Source: Microvirga sp. 3-52
GTDB lineage: Bacteria > Pseudomonadota > Alphaproteobacteria > Rhizobiales > Beijerinckiaceae
Direction of reading: 5' to 3'
DNA: 42,299 bases
Assembly: GCF_018383585.1 (NCBI RefSeq)
Contig: NZ_JAHAMK010000019.1
Span: 54,427 to 96,725 of the forward strand
Below are positions 7,272 to 17,070 of the stretch, in pieces (position 1 is the first letter of the stretch; each line of letters begins with the position of its first letter). The translations under genes and the position numbers were made by a program. The notes below the pieces were generated by a model. The model saw only the letters and a program-made list of their open reading frames with translations, was not told where the DNA came from and did no database searches.

Positions 7272-8792
7272 TCACCCAATCTCGACCACCGGCTCCATGT
7301 TGAGAAGCTTGCCCAGGGCGCGAAGGCGGCCGTTCAGGCGCTCGTTGGCGAGCGGCCCCATATGCGAGGGCAGTCGCAGCACGACCTGGTTGCCGCGAGG
7401 CATGAGAGGCGCCTGCGGCAGAACGCCCTCCATAGCGACGGAAACCGGATAGGCGATGCGCATCAGGGCCGCAAGCAGGCGGGCCCGCTCCATGAGCCGC
7501 GGACCGGCCAGGGTCTTGATGCGCGAGCCCACCTTGTCCGGAGAGAGGCCCTCGTGCCGGAAGAAGATCGACAGCGCCAGATAGGCGCGGCCCGGATGGT
7601 CGAGCCCGGCAAAGGCCCCGTAGGCGATGAGGTTGAGGCTCTGCTCGCCGCGGTAATCGGGATGCGCGCGCCAGCCGATATCCGCCAGCAGGCAGGCCGC
7701 GCGGCGCAGACGGGTCTCGTGCTCGGTTTCCGGCAGGTTGATGCTCCGGATGAACGCCTCGGTCCACTGGCACAGCTCCACCCCGTGGCGCGGCGAGCGG
7801 GAGCGCAGAAGGTTGAGATCGCTGGCCGCGGCGAGAAGCGGGTCCCGCTCCCGCGTCTGCGGATCGAGCCTGTCGAACAGAATGCCCTCGCGCACGCCGA
7901 AGGCCGAAATGGCGACCTGCTTCGGCTCGCCGAGACGAATGATCTCCTCCAGCACGATGGCCCCGTAGGCGAGCAGTGGCCGCCGGGCCTCGGAGACGCT
8001 CTCGATGTCCTTCAGGGTCTTGGAGTCGGCTTCCTCCACGAGGTGCAGGAAATCGAGCCCATCATCCGGGTCGATTATGTAGCCGTGCATGACGTGCAGC
8101 GGATAATCCCGCGCCGCCTGATGCAGCCGTGCCAGGGCGCGCCATGTGCCGCCGACCGCATAGAAGGTGCGGCCGTGCAGGTTCTCGAGATATTCCGGTG
8201 CGCGTTCGAGCGCTTCGCGCACGATGCGTTGCGCCTTCCGCAACGAACCGCCGCTGACGTCCTGCAGGGCGAGGCCGCCGAGGGGCATGGTGATCCCCTG
8301 CCCCACCTGCGAGCCCTGGACGTCGACCAGTTCCAGGCTGCCCCCGCCCATGTCGCCGACCATGCCGTCCGGCTCGTAAAACCCGGCGATGACGCCGAGC
8401 GCCGAGGCCCGGGCCTCTTCCGCGCCGGAGAGCAGGCTGATCGGCTGGCCGCAGGCCTTGGCCGCCGCTTCCAGGAAGGCGGGGCCGTTGGAGGCGTCCC
8501 GCGCCGCGGCGGTGGCCAGCACGAACACCTCGGAGACTTGCATCGTGTCGCAGAGGACGCGAAACCGGGCGAGCGCACGCAGGGCCCGGTCCACGGCCTC
8601 GTCGTCGAGGCGGCCGGTGGTCGCCACATGGCGGCCGAGGCCGCAGAGGACCTTCTCGTTGTAGATCGGCGTGACGGCCCGGGAGAGGCCCTCATAGGCC
8701 ACGAGGCGCACCGAATTCGAGCCGATATCGATGATAGCGACAGGACGGCCGATCTTGAGCCGTCCCTGAGCCTCCTGGCTTACGGCCTGCAT
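7272..8792 (-). CDS. ppx: Exopolyphosphatase / Ppx-GppA family
   Basis: I use the ATG at 8792 (MQAVSQEAQGRL), one base after the ppk stop (TGACATG), giving 506 aa. The ASKHA-type phosphate-binding motifs are clear: IIDIGSNSVRLVAYEG and GDMGGGSLELVDV. The C-terminal half carries the helical HD-like region (WTEAFIRSINL ... ACLLADIGWRAHPDYRGEQ) usual in alphaproteobacterial Ppx. It removes terminal phosphate from polyphosphate and may also act on pppGpp. Coupling to ppk lets synthesis and breakdown of polyphosphate be expressed together. Last gene of the five-gene operon. Confidence 0.93.
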   Translation of the reverse strand: MQAVSQEAQGRLKIGRPVAIIDIGSNSVRLVAYEGLSRAVTPIYNEKVLCGLGRHVATTGRLDDEAVDRALRALARFRVLCDTMQVSEVFVLATAAARDASNGPAFLEAAAKACGQPISLLSGAEEARASALGVIAGFYEPDGMVGDMGGGSLELVDVQGSQVGQGITMPLGGLALQDVSGGSLRKAQRIVREALERAPEYLENLHGRTFYAVGGTWRALARLHQAARDYPLHVMHGYIIDPDDGLDFLHLVEEADSKTLKDIESVSEARRPLLAYGAIVLEEIIRLGEPKQVAISAFGVREGILFDRLDPQTRERDPLLAAASDLNLLRSRSPRHGVELCQWTEAFIRSINLPETEHETRLRRAACLLADIGWRAHPDYRGEQSLNLIAYGAFAGLDHPGRAYLALSIFFRHEGLSPDKVGSRIKTLAGPRLMERARLLAALMRIAYPVSVAMEGVLPQAPLMPRGNQVVLRLPSHMGPLANERLNGRLRALGKLLNMEPVVEIG

Positions 8793-8793
8793 G

Positions 8794-11112
8794 TCAGCGC
8801 TGCCCGCGCTTGGCGAGCGCTTTGGGACTGGAGGTCTTGAGGGATTTGCCACGGCCCGACAGACTCGGATTTGTCATGAAATACTTGTGTGCGTTGAATG
8901 GTTCCTCGCCCTTGGCCGGCACCACCCGCTGGCTCGAGCCGTCGGGGAGCACCGTCCAGCTCTGCTCGTTGTCGAGCAGGTTGGCGAGCATGATCTGGTC
9001 GAGCACCTGCTGGTGCACCGTCGTGTTGACGATCGGCATCAGCGCCTCGACCCGGCGGTCGAGATTGCGCGACATGAGGTCGGCGGACGAGATGTAGACA
9101 TGGGCCTTCGGATTGGGCAGGCCCTGCCCGTTGCCGAAGGCATAGATGCGGGTGTGTTCCAGGAAGCGCCCGACGATCGACTTGACCCGGATGTTCTCCG
9201 AGAGGCCCTTGATGCCCGGCCGGAGGCAGCAGATGCCGCGCACGATGAGATCGACCTGCACGCCCGCCGCGCTCGCGTCGTAGAGCGCATCGATGATATC
9301 GGGATCGACGAGCGAATTGCACTTGCACCAGATGGCGCCGGGCCGCCCGGCCCTGGCATGGGCCACCTCTTCCCCGATGTGTTCGAGCAGGCGCTTCCTC
9401 AAGGTCAGAGGCGAAACCGCCATGCGCTCCAGTTCGGCCGGCTCCGCGTATCCGGTCACGAAATTGAAGATGCGCGACACGTCCCGCCCGATCACCGGAT
9501 CGGCGGTGAAATAGGACAGGTCCGTATAGATGCGCGCAGTGATGGGGTGATAGTTGCCCGTTCCCACATGGCAATAGGTGATGAGCTGGCTGCCCTCGCG
9601 GCGCACCACCATCGACAGTTTTGCGTGCGTCTTCAGCTCGATGAAGCCGAACACGACCTGGGCGCCGGCGCGCTCCAGGTCGCGCGCCCAGCGGATATTG
9701 GCCTCTTCGTCGAAGCGTGCCTTCAGCTCCACGAGAGCGGTGACCGACTTGCCCGCTTCCGCCGCCTCGGCAAGCGCCGCGACGATCGGGGAATCGGACG
9801 AGGTGCGGTAGAGCGTCTGCTTGATCGCCACCACGTTCGGGTCCCGGGCGGCCTGCCGCAGGAACTGGACCACTGCGTCGAACGACTCGTAGGGATGATG
9901 GACGATGATGTCCTTCTCGCGGATCGCCGCAAAGCAATCGCCGCTGTGCTCGCGGATTCGCTCCGGGAAGCGGGGATTGTAGGGCTTGAACTTGAGATCG
10001 GGCCGCTCCAGCGCGACGAGCTGGGACAGGTCCCGCAGGCCCATCATGCCCTCGACTACGAAGACCTCGTCCTTGGATACCTCCATTTCCTCGGCCACGA
10101 AGAGGCGCAGGTCCTCGGGCATCGCTGCCTCGACCTCCAGGCGGATCACGCTGCCCCGGCGGCGCTGCTTGAGCGCCGTCTCGAACAGGCGCACCAGATC
10201 CTCGGCCTCTTCCTCCACTTCTATATCCGAGTCGCGGATGACGCGGAACGCGCCCTGCCCCTGCACCTCGTAGCCGGGGAACAGGCGGCTCGTGTAGAGC
10301 ACGATCATCTGCTCCAGCGCGATGAAGCGGGTGGCCCCCGTCTCAGCGAAATCCGGCAGGCGGATGAAACGCTCGGCGCGCGACGGCAGGCGGATCAGCG
10401 CGTTCAGCACCTTGCCGTCGCTCTGGCGCACCAGCTTCAGGGCGATGGACGAGCCGAGATTGGGGATGAACGGGAACGGATGCGCCGGATCGATGGCAAG
10501 CGGCGTCAGCACCGGGAAGACGTGGTTGAGGAAGTAATCCTCGAGCCAGGAGGCCTCGGCCTTCGTCAGGCCGGCCCCTTCTGTGAGGACGATGCCTTCC
10601 TCGAGCAGGAAATCCCGCAGCTCGCGCCAACGCCGCTGCTGGTCCGAGGCGAGGTGCGAGACGGCCACGGAAATCTTCGCCAGCTGCTCGTGCGGCGTGA
10701 GCCCGTCCTGCGAGGCGGTGGCGATGCCCGAGCGCACCTGGCCGATCAGGCCGGCGACACGGACCATGAAGAACTCGTCGAGGTTGTCGGCCGAGATCGA
10801 CAGGAAGCGCAGTTGCTCCAGAAGCGGATGGTTCCGGTTCGAGGCCTCCTCCAACACCCGGCGGTTGAACTGCAGCCAGGACAGTTCCCGGTTGATGAAG
10901 CGCTGAGGAAATCTCCGCAGCACCGCGCCGTCGAGTTCGATATCCGGCGGGGCCTTCGGCAACGGCGCTTCGCTGACGGTCTCCACCTCCTTCAAGGCAA
11001 TCGCACTGCGCACATCGATCTCCGCCGTTTCCTTCTTCGGCGATCGTTTTGCTCTGGGCTTCGTGACGGTTTCACGACGGTTCGATAACGCGGCGTCGGT
11101 GTCAGACTTCAC
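8794..11112 (-). CDS. ppk: Polyphosphate kinase 1
   Basis: GTG start whose GTGA overlaps the stop of hda; 772 aa. It catalyses reversible ATP-dependent polyphosphate synthesis. The N-terminal domain begins at [20 protein letters not shown] after a ~65-residue basic, low-complexity leader (residues 1-64, [11 protein letters not shown]), which is longer than in enteric enzymes. Active-site histidines fit [15 protein letters not shown] and [13 protein letters not shown], and the family blocks [19 protein letters not shown] and [19 protein letters not shown] are intact. Length with the leader is normal for Rhizobiales. It is tightly coupled to hda upstream and ppx downstream. Confidence 0.95.
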   Translation of the reverse strand: MKSDTDAALSNRRETVTKPRAKRSPKKETAEIDVRSAIALKEVETVSEAPLPKAPPDIELDGAVLRRFPQRFINRELSWLQFNRRVLEEASNRNHPLLEQLRFLSISADNLDEFFMVRVAGLIGQVRSGIATASQDGLTPHEQLAKISVAVSHLASDQQRRWRELRDFLLEEGIVLTEGAGLTKAEASWLEDYFLNHVFPVLTPLAIDPAHPFPFIPNLGSSIALKLVRQSDGKVLNALIRLPSRAERFIRLPDFAETGATRFIALEQMIVLYTSRLFPGYEVQGQGAFRVIRDSDIEVEEEAEDLVRLFETALKQRRRGSVIRLEVEAAMPEDLRLFVAEEMEVSKDEVFVVEGMMGLRDLSQLVALERPDLKFKPYNPRFPERIREHSGDCFAAIREKDIIVHHPYESFDAVVQFLRQAARDPNVVAIKQTLYRTSSDSPIVAALAEAAEAGKSVTALVELKARFDEEANIRWARDLERAGAQVVFGFIELKTHAKLSMVVRREGSQLITYCHVGTGNYHPITARIYTDLSYFTADPVIGRDVSRIFNFVTGYAEPAELERMAVSPLTLRKRLLEHIGEEVAHARAGRPGAIWCKCNSLVDPDIIDALYDASAAGVQVDLIVRGICCLRPGIKGLSENIRVKSIVGRFLEHTRIYAFGNGQGLPNPKAHVYISSADLMSRNLDRRVEALMPIVNTTVHQQVLDQIMLANLLDNEQSWTVLPDGSSQRVVPAKGEEPFNAHKYFMTNPSLSGRGKSLKTSSPKALAKRGQR

Positions 11113-11801
11113 TCGCTCTCATCCGTTTCCTGTGCGGCCCCAAGAATCTCCGCGGCGATCGCCCGGGACACGCGCCGGCCCCGGCTCAGGGCCTCCCTAT
11201 CGAGGAGCGCCACAAGCTCGGAGGCCTTCGCCAGTGACCGTTCGATCCGCAGAGCAATATAATCGACAACGGAGGTATCGACCACGAGTTGCCTGTCGAC
11301 GAAAAGCTTCACCAGAACGGCCTTGAGCAGCGCGTCGTCCGGCGCTTCCAGCGATACGCTCGGCGCGAGACGCAGGCGCGACAGCAGATCCGGCGTCCTC
11401 AACGACCAGCGGTCCGGCGGCGTCTCGCAGGTGATCAGGAGGGACGCCTTCCTTTCACGGGCGAGATTCAGGAGGTGGAACAGGGCCGCCTCGTCCCGCT
11501 CGCCACGGTCCATATCCTCGATGGCAAGCGCACCGTTCGAGACGAGATGCGGGACCTTGTCCTGGGTGATCCCGGAGGCGTCGACGGTCCAGGCGCGGGC
11601 GTTCGTCGCCCAGATGGAGGCCAGATGGCTCTTGCCGCTGCCGCGGGGACCGACGAGGAGCAGGATCGTATCCGGCCAGTCGGGCCAGCTCTCGACGAGG
11701 CCGTAGGCGTGCTCGTTCGACGGGCTGACGAGGAAATCCTCGGCTCCGAACCGGGGATCGAGCGGAAGATCGAAGGCGAGCTGCTTGGGCGTCTCACGCA
11801 T
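11109..11801 (-). CDS. hda: DnaA regulatory inactivator Hda (HdaA)
   Basis: The 230-aa AAA+ protein is related to DnaA domain III. With the beta clamp it promotes ATP hydrolysis by DnaA after initiation. The N-terminal clamp-binding motif is QLAFDL (residues 7-12), Walker A is GPRGSGKSH (about 51-59), and Walker B/sensor region includes LAIEDMDRG. It lacks a DNA-binding domain IV. It overlaps the AI-2E permease gene upstream by 8 bases and ppk downstream by the GTGA junction. Adjacent hda and ppk is, from memory, a conserved alphaproteobacterial arrangement. Confidence 0.93.
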   Translation of the reverse strand: MRETPKQLAFDLPLDPRFGAEDFLVSPSNEHAYGLVESWPDWPDTILLLVGPRGSGKSHLASIWATNARAWTVDASGITQDKVPHLVSNGALAIEDMDRGERDEAALFHLLNLARERKASLLITCETPPDRWSLRTPDLLSRLRLAPSVSLEAPDDALLKAVLVKLFVDRQLVVDTSVVDYIALRIERSLAKASELVALLDREALSRGRRVSRAIAAEILGAAQETDESE

Positions 11802-12939
11802 CGAGATCGACCTTTTCGGGCTCGACTTTCGGTTTCAGGATCACCGGCTCCGTGCCGCGATAGAGGGGGCTTGCCAGATATTGCCGCAGGGCGAACCGCG
11901 CGATCACGCCGATGGCGGCGGCGAGCGGCACGGCGAGCAGCAGGCCGACGAAGCCGAAGAGAGCCCCGAAGGCGACCAGAGCGAACATGAGCCAGACCGG
12001 GTGCAGGCCGACGGACTCGCCCACGAGCTTCGGCGACAGGATGTTGCCCTCCACGAACTGGCCGAAGATGAAGATGCCGAGCGTCGCGGCGATCATGGTC
12101 CAGTCGGGCCAGAACTGCACGATGGCCACCCCGACGGACAGGATGAGGCCGGTCAGCGATCCCACATAGGGGATGAAGCTCAAAATGCCCGCGGTCATGC
12201 CGATCAGCGCGCCGAAATTCAGCCCGATGAGCGCCAGGCTGACCGCATAGAAGGTGCCGAGGATGAGGCACACCATGGCCTGGCCCCGGACGAAGCCCGC
12301 GATGGCCCGGTCGATATCGCGGGCGATGTCGCGGATCGTGTCCCGGTTGCGCGTCGGCATCCAGGAATCCACGGTCCTCACCATGCGATCCCAGTCGATG
12401 AGCATGTAGAATGCCACGACCGGCGTCACCACCAGCAGCGAGAAGATGCCGAGCAGGGCCTGTCCGCCGGACCACAGCCCCTGCAGGAAGGCGGCGATCC
12501 AGGCGATACCCTGGCTGATGAGGTTGCCGACGGAGGGCGGCGCCGCCGGCAGCGCATCCTCGAGCCCGAGCTTCCTGATCAGCGGGCCGAGCTGCTCGGT
12601 CCCCAGTTCCTGAAGCCTCGTCACATAGCCGGGCAGCCTTTCCACGAAGGCCGCCACCTGCTGCGCCGCGAAGGGGACCAGGATCATCAGGCAGATGATC
12701 AGGATCAGGACGAACAGGATCAGGATCAGCAAGCTGGCGCCCAGGCGCCCGATGCCGACCTTCTGCAGCCGGTCGGCCAGGGGATCGAGCAGGTAGGCCA
12801 GCGCGAAGCCCGCCACGAACGGCAGGAGGATGCCGCGCAGGACGAACAGCAGCAGGACTGCGGCGACCAGTGCCGCGATCCAAAATCCGATCTGCCGTTG
12901 GACCGTCATCGGCTCTCCATACCTTATCTTTTTGGCCAT
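11794..12939 (-). CDS. AI-2E (PerM/TqsA) family permease
   Basis: The 381-aa polytopic membrane protein has about eight helices: an N-terminal pair (FWIAALVAAVLLLFVLRGIL), a middle block around residues 150-190 and 215-300, and the conserved PYVGSLTGLILS and GQFVEGNILSPKLVGESVGL family motifs. The family includes autoinducer-2 exporters and Na+/H+ antiporters; the actual substrate cannot be read from the sequence. The ATG at 12939 shares one base with the stop of the upstream gene (TGATG); a second ATG at 12909 (MTVQRQIG) is possible. It is immediately upstream of hda. Confidence 0.9.
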   Translation of the reverse strand: MAKKIRYGEPMTVQRQIGFWIAALVAAVLLLFVLRGILLPFVAGFALAYLLDPLADRLQKVGIGRLGASLLILILFVLILIICLMILVPFAAQQVAAFVERLPGYVTRLQELGTEQLGPLIRKLGLEDALPAAPPSVGNLISQGIAWIAAFLQGLWSGGQALLGIFSLLVVTPVVAFYMLIDWDRMVRTVDSWMPTRNRDTIRDIARDIDRAIAGFVRGQAMVCLILGTFYAVSLALIGLNFGALIGMTAGILSFIPYVGSLTGLILSVGVAIVQFWPDWTMIAATLGIFIFGQFVEGNILSPKLVGESVGLHPVWLMFALVAFGALFGFVGLLLAVPLAAAIGVIARFALRQYLASPLYRGTEPVILKPKVEPEKVDLDA

Positions 12940-13469
12940 CAGGTGGTCATGTGCCGCAGCCAGCCCACGAGATAGGCCCCGGCGGACGCTATGGTCAAGG
13001 TGGCGACCAGAACCATGGCAACCTCCTCGAGTCCCGCGAGGTCCGCCCCGAAGGCGTTAGCCGCAAGCGCGAAGGCCGCGAAGGCGATCTGGGCCGCGGT
13101 GTTGAGCTTGCTGACGAGGAGCGGCTTGATCTCGACCGGACGGCTCATGACCCAGGACAGGAGCACGGCGGCCACGATCATCACGTCCCTGGACACGACG
13201 ACGATGGCGAGCCAGCTCGGGATCGCTCCCACGATGGCGAGCGTCACGTAGATCGAGACCAGCAGGGCCTTGTCGGCGATCGGGTCGATATAGGCCCCGA
13301 ATTCGCTCCGCATGTCGAACCTGCGGGCAATGAACCCGTCGATCCCGTCCGAGATCCCGGCCACGACGAAGAGCACGAAGGCCGTGCTCCACCGCTGCTG
13401 CATGATCATGACGATCACGATGGGCACGATGATCAGGCGACCGATGGTGATGATGTTCGGAATGGTCAT
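12939..13469 (-). CDS. CDP-alcohol phosphatidyltransferase family
   Basis: I chose the ATG at 13469 (MTIPNIITIGRL), the usual start of this family; the longer frame begins with TTG at 13505. The 176-aa membrane enzyme carries the full catalytic signature DGxxAR...GxxxDxxxD as DGIDGFIARR followed by FGAYIDPIADK. It has about five or six transmembrane helices. It transfers a phosphatidyl group from CDP-diacylglycerol to an alcohol, most likely glycerol phosphate (PgsA-like) or phosphatidylglycerol (cardiolipin synthase-like); sequence alone does not settle which. First gene of the operon leading to hda-ppk-ppx. The 5' gap to purM holds two repeats and the divergent start sites. Confidence 0.88.
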   Translation of the reverse strand: MTIPNIITIGRLIIVPIVIVMIMQQRWSTAFVLFVVAGISDGIDGFIARRFDMRSEFGAYIDPIADKALLVSIYVTLAIVGAIPSWLAIVVVSRDVMIVAAVLLSWVMSRPVEIKPLLVSKLNTAAQIAFAAFALAANAFGADLAGLEEVAMVLVATLTIASAGAYLVGWLRHMTT

Positions 13470-13549
13470 CGGGACGATGATGGCGGGTTGAGAGGCGGAG
13501 TTCAATCGTCGGACCGGGAGGATGGGGATAAGATGACTGCTCCCCCGAC

Positions 13550-13638
13550 GTCATGGCCGGCCTCGTCCCGGCCATCCCGATGCTGGAAAGCGCCGCGCCT
13601 CACCGCGTCGGGATCACCGGCACAAGGCCGGTGATGAC
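13550..13638. repeat. Dispersed palindromic repeat, copy at 13.6 kb
   Basis: Left arm GTCATGGCCGG...CCGGCCATCCCGAT, a ~30-base middle (AAGCGCCGCGCC), right arm ATCACCGGC...GCCGGTGATGAC. Same layout as copies at 18.1, 18.3, 23.0, 24.7, 34.2, 34.5, 34.9 and 40.1 kb. Each arm is itself an inverted repeat, so RNA would form a two-hairpin structure. It lies in the divergent gap between the phosphatidyltransferase and purM genes. Confidence 0.9.
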
Positions 13639-13648
13639 GTGCAGGGTG

Positions 13649-13740
13649 TCATTCCCGGCCGGAGCGCAGCGAAGGGAAGCCACTTGCGCGCACACCACTA
13701 TGGATCCCCTTCCCTCGCTTCGCTCGCCGGGGATGACACC
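13649..13740. repeat. Second palindromic repeat type (CATTCCCGGC/GCCGGGGATGAC)
   Basis: CATTCCCGGCCGGAGCG...GAAGGGAAG pairs with CTTCCCTCGCTTCGCTCGCC...GGGGATGAC across a central GGATCC-containing spacer. This type differs from the GTCATGGCCGG family but abuts it, so the purM upstream region contains two adjacent palindromes. A related smaller copy lies between gatC and gatA. No gene is present. Confidence 0.75.
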
Positions 13741-13822
13741 CGCCGAATCCGCTACCATCACTCAAATCCCCTTGCCTCCCGCCCCCTCTCGCCTTACTGC
13801 CCGAGCCAACACGGGGTGAGCC

Positions 13823-14902
13823 ATGACGACCGAGAAGCCCGAGAAGCAGACGAACGGCCTGACCTATGCCCAAGCGGGCGTCGATATCGACGCGGGCAAC
13901 GCCATGGTCGACCAGATCAAGCCCCTGGTGCGCGCGACGCGCCGGCCGGGCGCCGACGCGGAGATCGGCGGGTTCGGCGGCCTCTTTGACCTCAAGGCGG
14001 CGGGCTTCAAGGACCCGATCCTGGTGGCGGCCAATGACGGCGTCGGCACCAAGGTGAAGATCGCCATCGACACGGGCATCCACGACACCATCGGCATCGA
14101 TCTCGTGGCCATGTGCGTCAACGACATCATCGTGCAGGGCGCCGAGCCCCTGTTCTTCCTCGACTATTTCGCCACCGGGAAGCTCAGCCCCGACGTCGGC
14201 GTCCACATCGTCAAGGGTATCGCCGAGGGCTGCCTCCAGGCAGGCTGCGCGCTGATCGGCGGCGAGACCGCCGAGATGCCGGGGCTCTACGCGAGGGGCG
14301 ATTACGACCTCGCGGGCTTCGCCGTCGGCGCCGCCGAGCGTGGCACCCTGCTCCCCAAAGATGTGAGCGCCGGCGATGTTCTCATCGGCCTGCCCTCCTC
14401 CGGCGTCCATTCCAACGGCTTCTCCCTGGTGCGCCGGATCGTCGAGCATTCCGGTCTCGCCTGGGATGCGCCCGCGCCGTTCGCCGCGGGCAAGACCCTC
14501 GCCCAGGCGCTGCTGGAGCCGACCCGGATCTACGTGAAGGCCCTGCTGGAGGTCCTGAAAGGCGGCGACGGGATCAACGCGCTCTGCCACATCACCGGCG
14601 GCGGCTTCCCGGATAACATCCCGCGCGTCCTGCCCGACGGTGTCGGCGTGCGCCTCGACCTCGATGCGATCGCCGTCCCGCCCGTCTTCGGGTGGCTCGC
14701 CAAGGCTGGCGGCGTGGCCGAATCCGAGATGCTGCGCACGTTCAACTGCGGCATCGGCATGATCGTGGTGGCGGGCGCCAACAAGGCCGAGGCCGTGATG
14801 GAGCGCCTTCGTCAGGCGGGTGAGACGTCGGTGCGCATCGGCGAGACCGTGGCCCATACCGGCGGCGAGCGCGTGCAGACCTCGGGCACCCTGAAGCTCT
14901 GA
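13823..14902 (+). CDS. purM: Phosphoribosylformylglycinamidine cyclo-ligase (AIR synthetase)
   Basis: The 359-aa protein closes the imidazole ring in step 5 of purine synthesis (FGAM + ATP to AIR). Family motifs are present: [12 protein letters not shown] at the N-terminus, [22 protein letters not shown] and [14 protein letters not shown]. Start has GGGGTGA upstream. It overlaps purN by one base (TGATG), a typical purMN operon. Divergent from the phosphatidyltransferase-hda-ppk operon. Confidence 0.97.
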   Translation: MTTEKPEKQTNGLTYAQAGVDIDAGNAMVDQIKPLVRATRRPGADAEIGGFGGLFDLKAAGFKDPILVAANDGVGTKVKIAIDTGIHDTIGIDLVAMCVNDIIVQGAEPLFFLDYFATGKLSPDVGVHIVKGIAEGCLQAGCALIGGETAEMPGLYARGDYDLAGFAVGAAERGTLLPKDVSAGDVLIGLPSSGVHSNGFSLVRRIVEHSGLAWDAPAPFAAGKTLAQALLEPTRIYVKALLEVLKGGDGINALCHITGGGFPDNIPRVLPDGVGVRLDLDAIAVPPVFGWLAKAGGVAESEMLRTFNCGIGMIVVAGANKAEAVMERLRQAGETSVRIGETVAHTGGERVQTSGTLKL

Positions 14903-15549
14903 TGACCCGCCGCCGCGTCGCCATCCTGATTTCCGGGCGCGGCTCGAACATGGTCTCGCTGATCGAGGCTGCCCGGGCCCCGGACTTCCCGGCCGAGATC
15001 GCCCTCGTCCTGTCGAACCGCCCCGATGCGGCGGGTCTCGATCGGGCGAGGGAGGCCAGGATCGCCACCTGCGTGGTCGACCACAAGGCCCATCCGACCC
15101 GGGAGGATTTCGAGCAGGCGATGGATGCGGCTTTGGCCACGCACCACATCGCCTTCATCTGCCTCGCCGGCTTCATGCGGGTGCTGACCGACTGGTTCGT
15201 GGCACGATGGGCCGGCCGGATGGTGAACATCCACCCCTCCCTCCTGCCCCTGTTCCGTGGCACCCAGACCCATCGCCGCGCGCTGGAGGAAGGCGTTCTC
15301 GTCCACGGCTGCACCGTGCATTTCGTGGTGCCTGAGCTCGACGCCGGTCCCATCATCGCCCAGGCGGCCGTGCCGGTGGTGCCGGGCGACACCGAGGAAA
15401 GCCTCGCGGCTCGGGTGATCGTGCAGGAGCACGTGCTCTATCCGCACGCCCTGCGGATGATCTGCGACGGGACGGCCCGGCTGGAAAACGGGCGCGTGGA
15501 GTTCGCACGTCCCTGGGATGCGAGCGGCACGCTGCATTCGCCGAGATAA
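14902..15549 (+). CDS. purN: Phosphoribosylglycinamide formyltransferase
   Basis: The 215-aa enzyme transfers a formyl group from 10-formyl-THF to GAR in purine synthesis. Motifs: ISGRGSNM (substrate loop, residues 9-16), the catalytic NIHPSLLPLF and the Asp of ELDAGPIIAQ. Translation is coupled to purM. The gene ends 42 bases from the stop of the convergent transglycosylase gene. Confidence 0.97.
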   Translation: MTRRRVAILISGRGSNMVSLIEAARAPDFPAEIALVLSNRPDAAGLDRAREARIATCVVDHKAHPTREDFEQAMDAALATHHIAFICLAGFMRVLTDWFVARWAGRMVNIHPSLLPLFRGTQTHRRALEEGVLVHGCTVHFVVPELDAGPIIAQAAVPVVPGDTEESLAARVIVQEHVLYPHALRMICDGTARLENGRVEFARPWDASGTLHSPR

Positions 15550-15590
15550 GGGAAGGGCCGGGGCTCTCAGGATTTCCGCCGCCGACGAAC

Positions 15591-16859
15591 TCAGCGGAGC
15601 GCCTGGACCAGCGCCGCATCGGGAAAACAGGTCTCGTCGCGGCCACTCTTGCTCTGCCATTGGCCGATGGCCGTGCGCGTCGCAAAGCCGACCAGGCCAT
15701 CGACCTTTCCGACATCGTAGCCCTGGCTCTTCAACCGCTCCTGCATGGCCTGGATATGGCCGCGTCGGAGGGCATCGATCGGCTGCCATCGCCCCGCGAA
15801 GGCCGGGGAGCCACCCATGCGATCGGCCAAGTGACCGATGAAGAGCGCATACAGGTCGGACTCGTTGTACCGCTTCAGGACGTAGAAGTTCTCCGACACC
15901 AGGAAGGCCGGTCCCAGGCGGCCGGCGGGCATCAACAGGAAGGCGCCTGCTTCGCCGCTCCACCCGGGCAAAGTGCCGCCGGCCGGCGTCAGGCCGAGCC
16001 GCAGCCATTCCTGCATGGGCCTGCCCTGTCGCGGGCCTTCGAGCGTGCAGGAAACAGCCGGCGGCAGGCTCACCTCGAAGCCCCAGCCTAGACCCGGCTT
16101 CCAGCCGTGCTCGCGCAGATAGTTCGCAATGGACGCCAGAGCGTCCGGGGCCGAGTTCCAGACGTCCCTCCGTCCGTCCGCATCGGCATCAACGGCATAG
16201 CGCAGGAACTTCGAAGGGAGGAGCTGCGGCTGCCCCATGGCTCCGGCCCAGGACGACTGCAGGGTCTCACCCGAGAAATGATCCTCTTCGAGGATCACGA
16301 GAGCGGCCAGAAGCTCCGGATAATACAGGTCCCGTCGGCGTCCCATGAAAGCCTGCGTGGCCAGCACCCGCAGAGCCTGGTGCCGGGCCGCGACGCGGCC
16401 GAACTGCGACTCCCGTCCCCATATGGATACGACGATCTCCCGCGGCACGCCGTAGCGCCGCTCGATCTCATCGAGCGTGGAGGCCCAGCGCAGCAGCAAT
16501 TCGCGCCCGTTCTTCGCAAGGGAGGCCAGCTGGGCCTCGGCGAAATAGCGCCCTGGTCGCTGGAACTCCGCTTGCCGCTGATCGTCGGGCGGGGCCGCCC
16601 GGCCGGGCGGCTGAAGTTCCGGGAGGTCCCAGTCGAGCCTCACCGCAGACAGGCTCCGCTCGAATGTCCCGCGGGAGACACCCTGTTTCTGCGCATCGGG
16701 CCAGACGGTCTGCGCGAGCCAGTCTCGAAACCGCCCTTCGGTGGCGAGACGCATGTCCTGAGCTTGAAGCGTCGAAGCTCCCGGCATCGGAATGGCACTC
16801 GCGACAAAAGCCGCGAGTGCGACGGACGCGAGGCGGGAGAGGCTGACGGATGCGCGCAT
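15591..16859 (-). CDS. Lytic murein transglycosylase (MltB/SLT_2 family) with C-terminal peptidoglycan-binding domain
   Basis: The 422-aa protein has a signal peptide (SVALAAFVASAIPMPGAS...LQAQ), an SLT_2/GH103 catalytic domain (about residues 40-335) and a C-terminal PG_binding_1 domain (about 360-420, MQERLKSQGYDVGKVDGLVG). The catalytic Glu lies in SIWGRESQFGR; SSWAGAMGQPQLLPS and a DADADGRRDVWNS segment are typical of the fold. It cleaves glycan strands to 1,6-anhydro-muropeptides in the periplasm. The gene is monocistronic, convergent with purN. Confidence 0.93.
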   Translation of the reverse strand: MRASVSLSRLASVALAAFVASAIPMPGASTLQAQDMRLATEGRFRDWLAQTVWPDAQKQGVSRGTFERSLSAVRLDWDLPELQPPGRAAPPDDQRQAEFQRPGRYFAEAQLASLAKNGRELLLRWASTLDEIERRYGVPREIVVSIWGRESQFGRVAARHQALRVLATQAFMGRRRDLYYPELLAALVILEEDHFSGETLQSSWAGAMGQPQLLPSKFLRYAVDADADGRRDVWNSAPDALASIANYLREHGWKPGLGWGFEVSLPPAVSCTLEGPRQGRPMQEWLRLGLTPAGGTLPGWSGEAGAFLLMPAGRLGPAFLVSENFYVLKRYNESDLYALFIGHLADRMGGSPAFAGRWQPIDALRRGHIQAMQERLKSQGYDVGKVDGLVGFATRTAIGQWQSKSGRDETCFPDAALVQALR

Positions 16860-17004
16860 GGCGAGAATCTAGAGCATTGAACCAAGTCCGGCAAAGCGCG
16901 GAGAATGCTCCGTGATGTTAAGGCTCGACTGGCGAGTGGAGGCATGGTGCGCTCGTGGACGAGACGCGAGTGGTGCACCAACGCAATAGATCCGTAGACG
17001 TCGA

Positions 17005-17033
17005 TTGACAGGCACTTGGAACGGGCGTGGAAT
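17005..17033 (+). promoter_or_regulatory. Possible sigma-70-type promoter for the cupin gene
   Basis: TTGACA at 17005-17010, a 17-base spacer, then TGGAAT at 17028-17033, 38 bases before the cupin ATG. The -35 match is perfect, the -10 poor. The rest of 16860-17070 holds only a GAGCATT/AATGCTC inverted pair at 16872-16910 and no gene. Confidence 0.35.
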
Positions 17034-17070
17034 CCAAAGGGCTGGGGTGGCTTTTTGACGGGAGAAAGCC

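Noticed and set aside
8791..11088. 765-codon plus-strand open frame opposite ppk
   Set aside because: Complete antisense shadow of ppk; His/Arg/Asp-rich composition typical of reversed GC-rich coding sequence.
11785..12975. 396-codon plus-strand open frame opposite the AI-2E permease
   Set aside because: Antisense shadow of a membrane protein, extremely rich in Asp, Glu, Gln and His.
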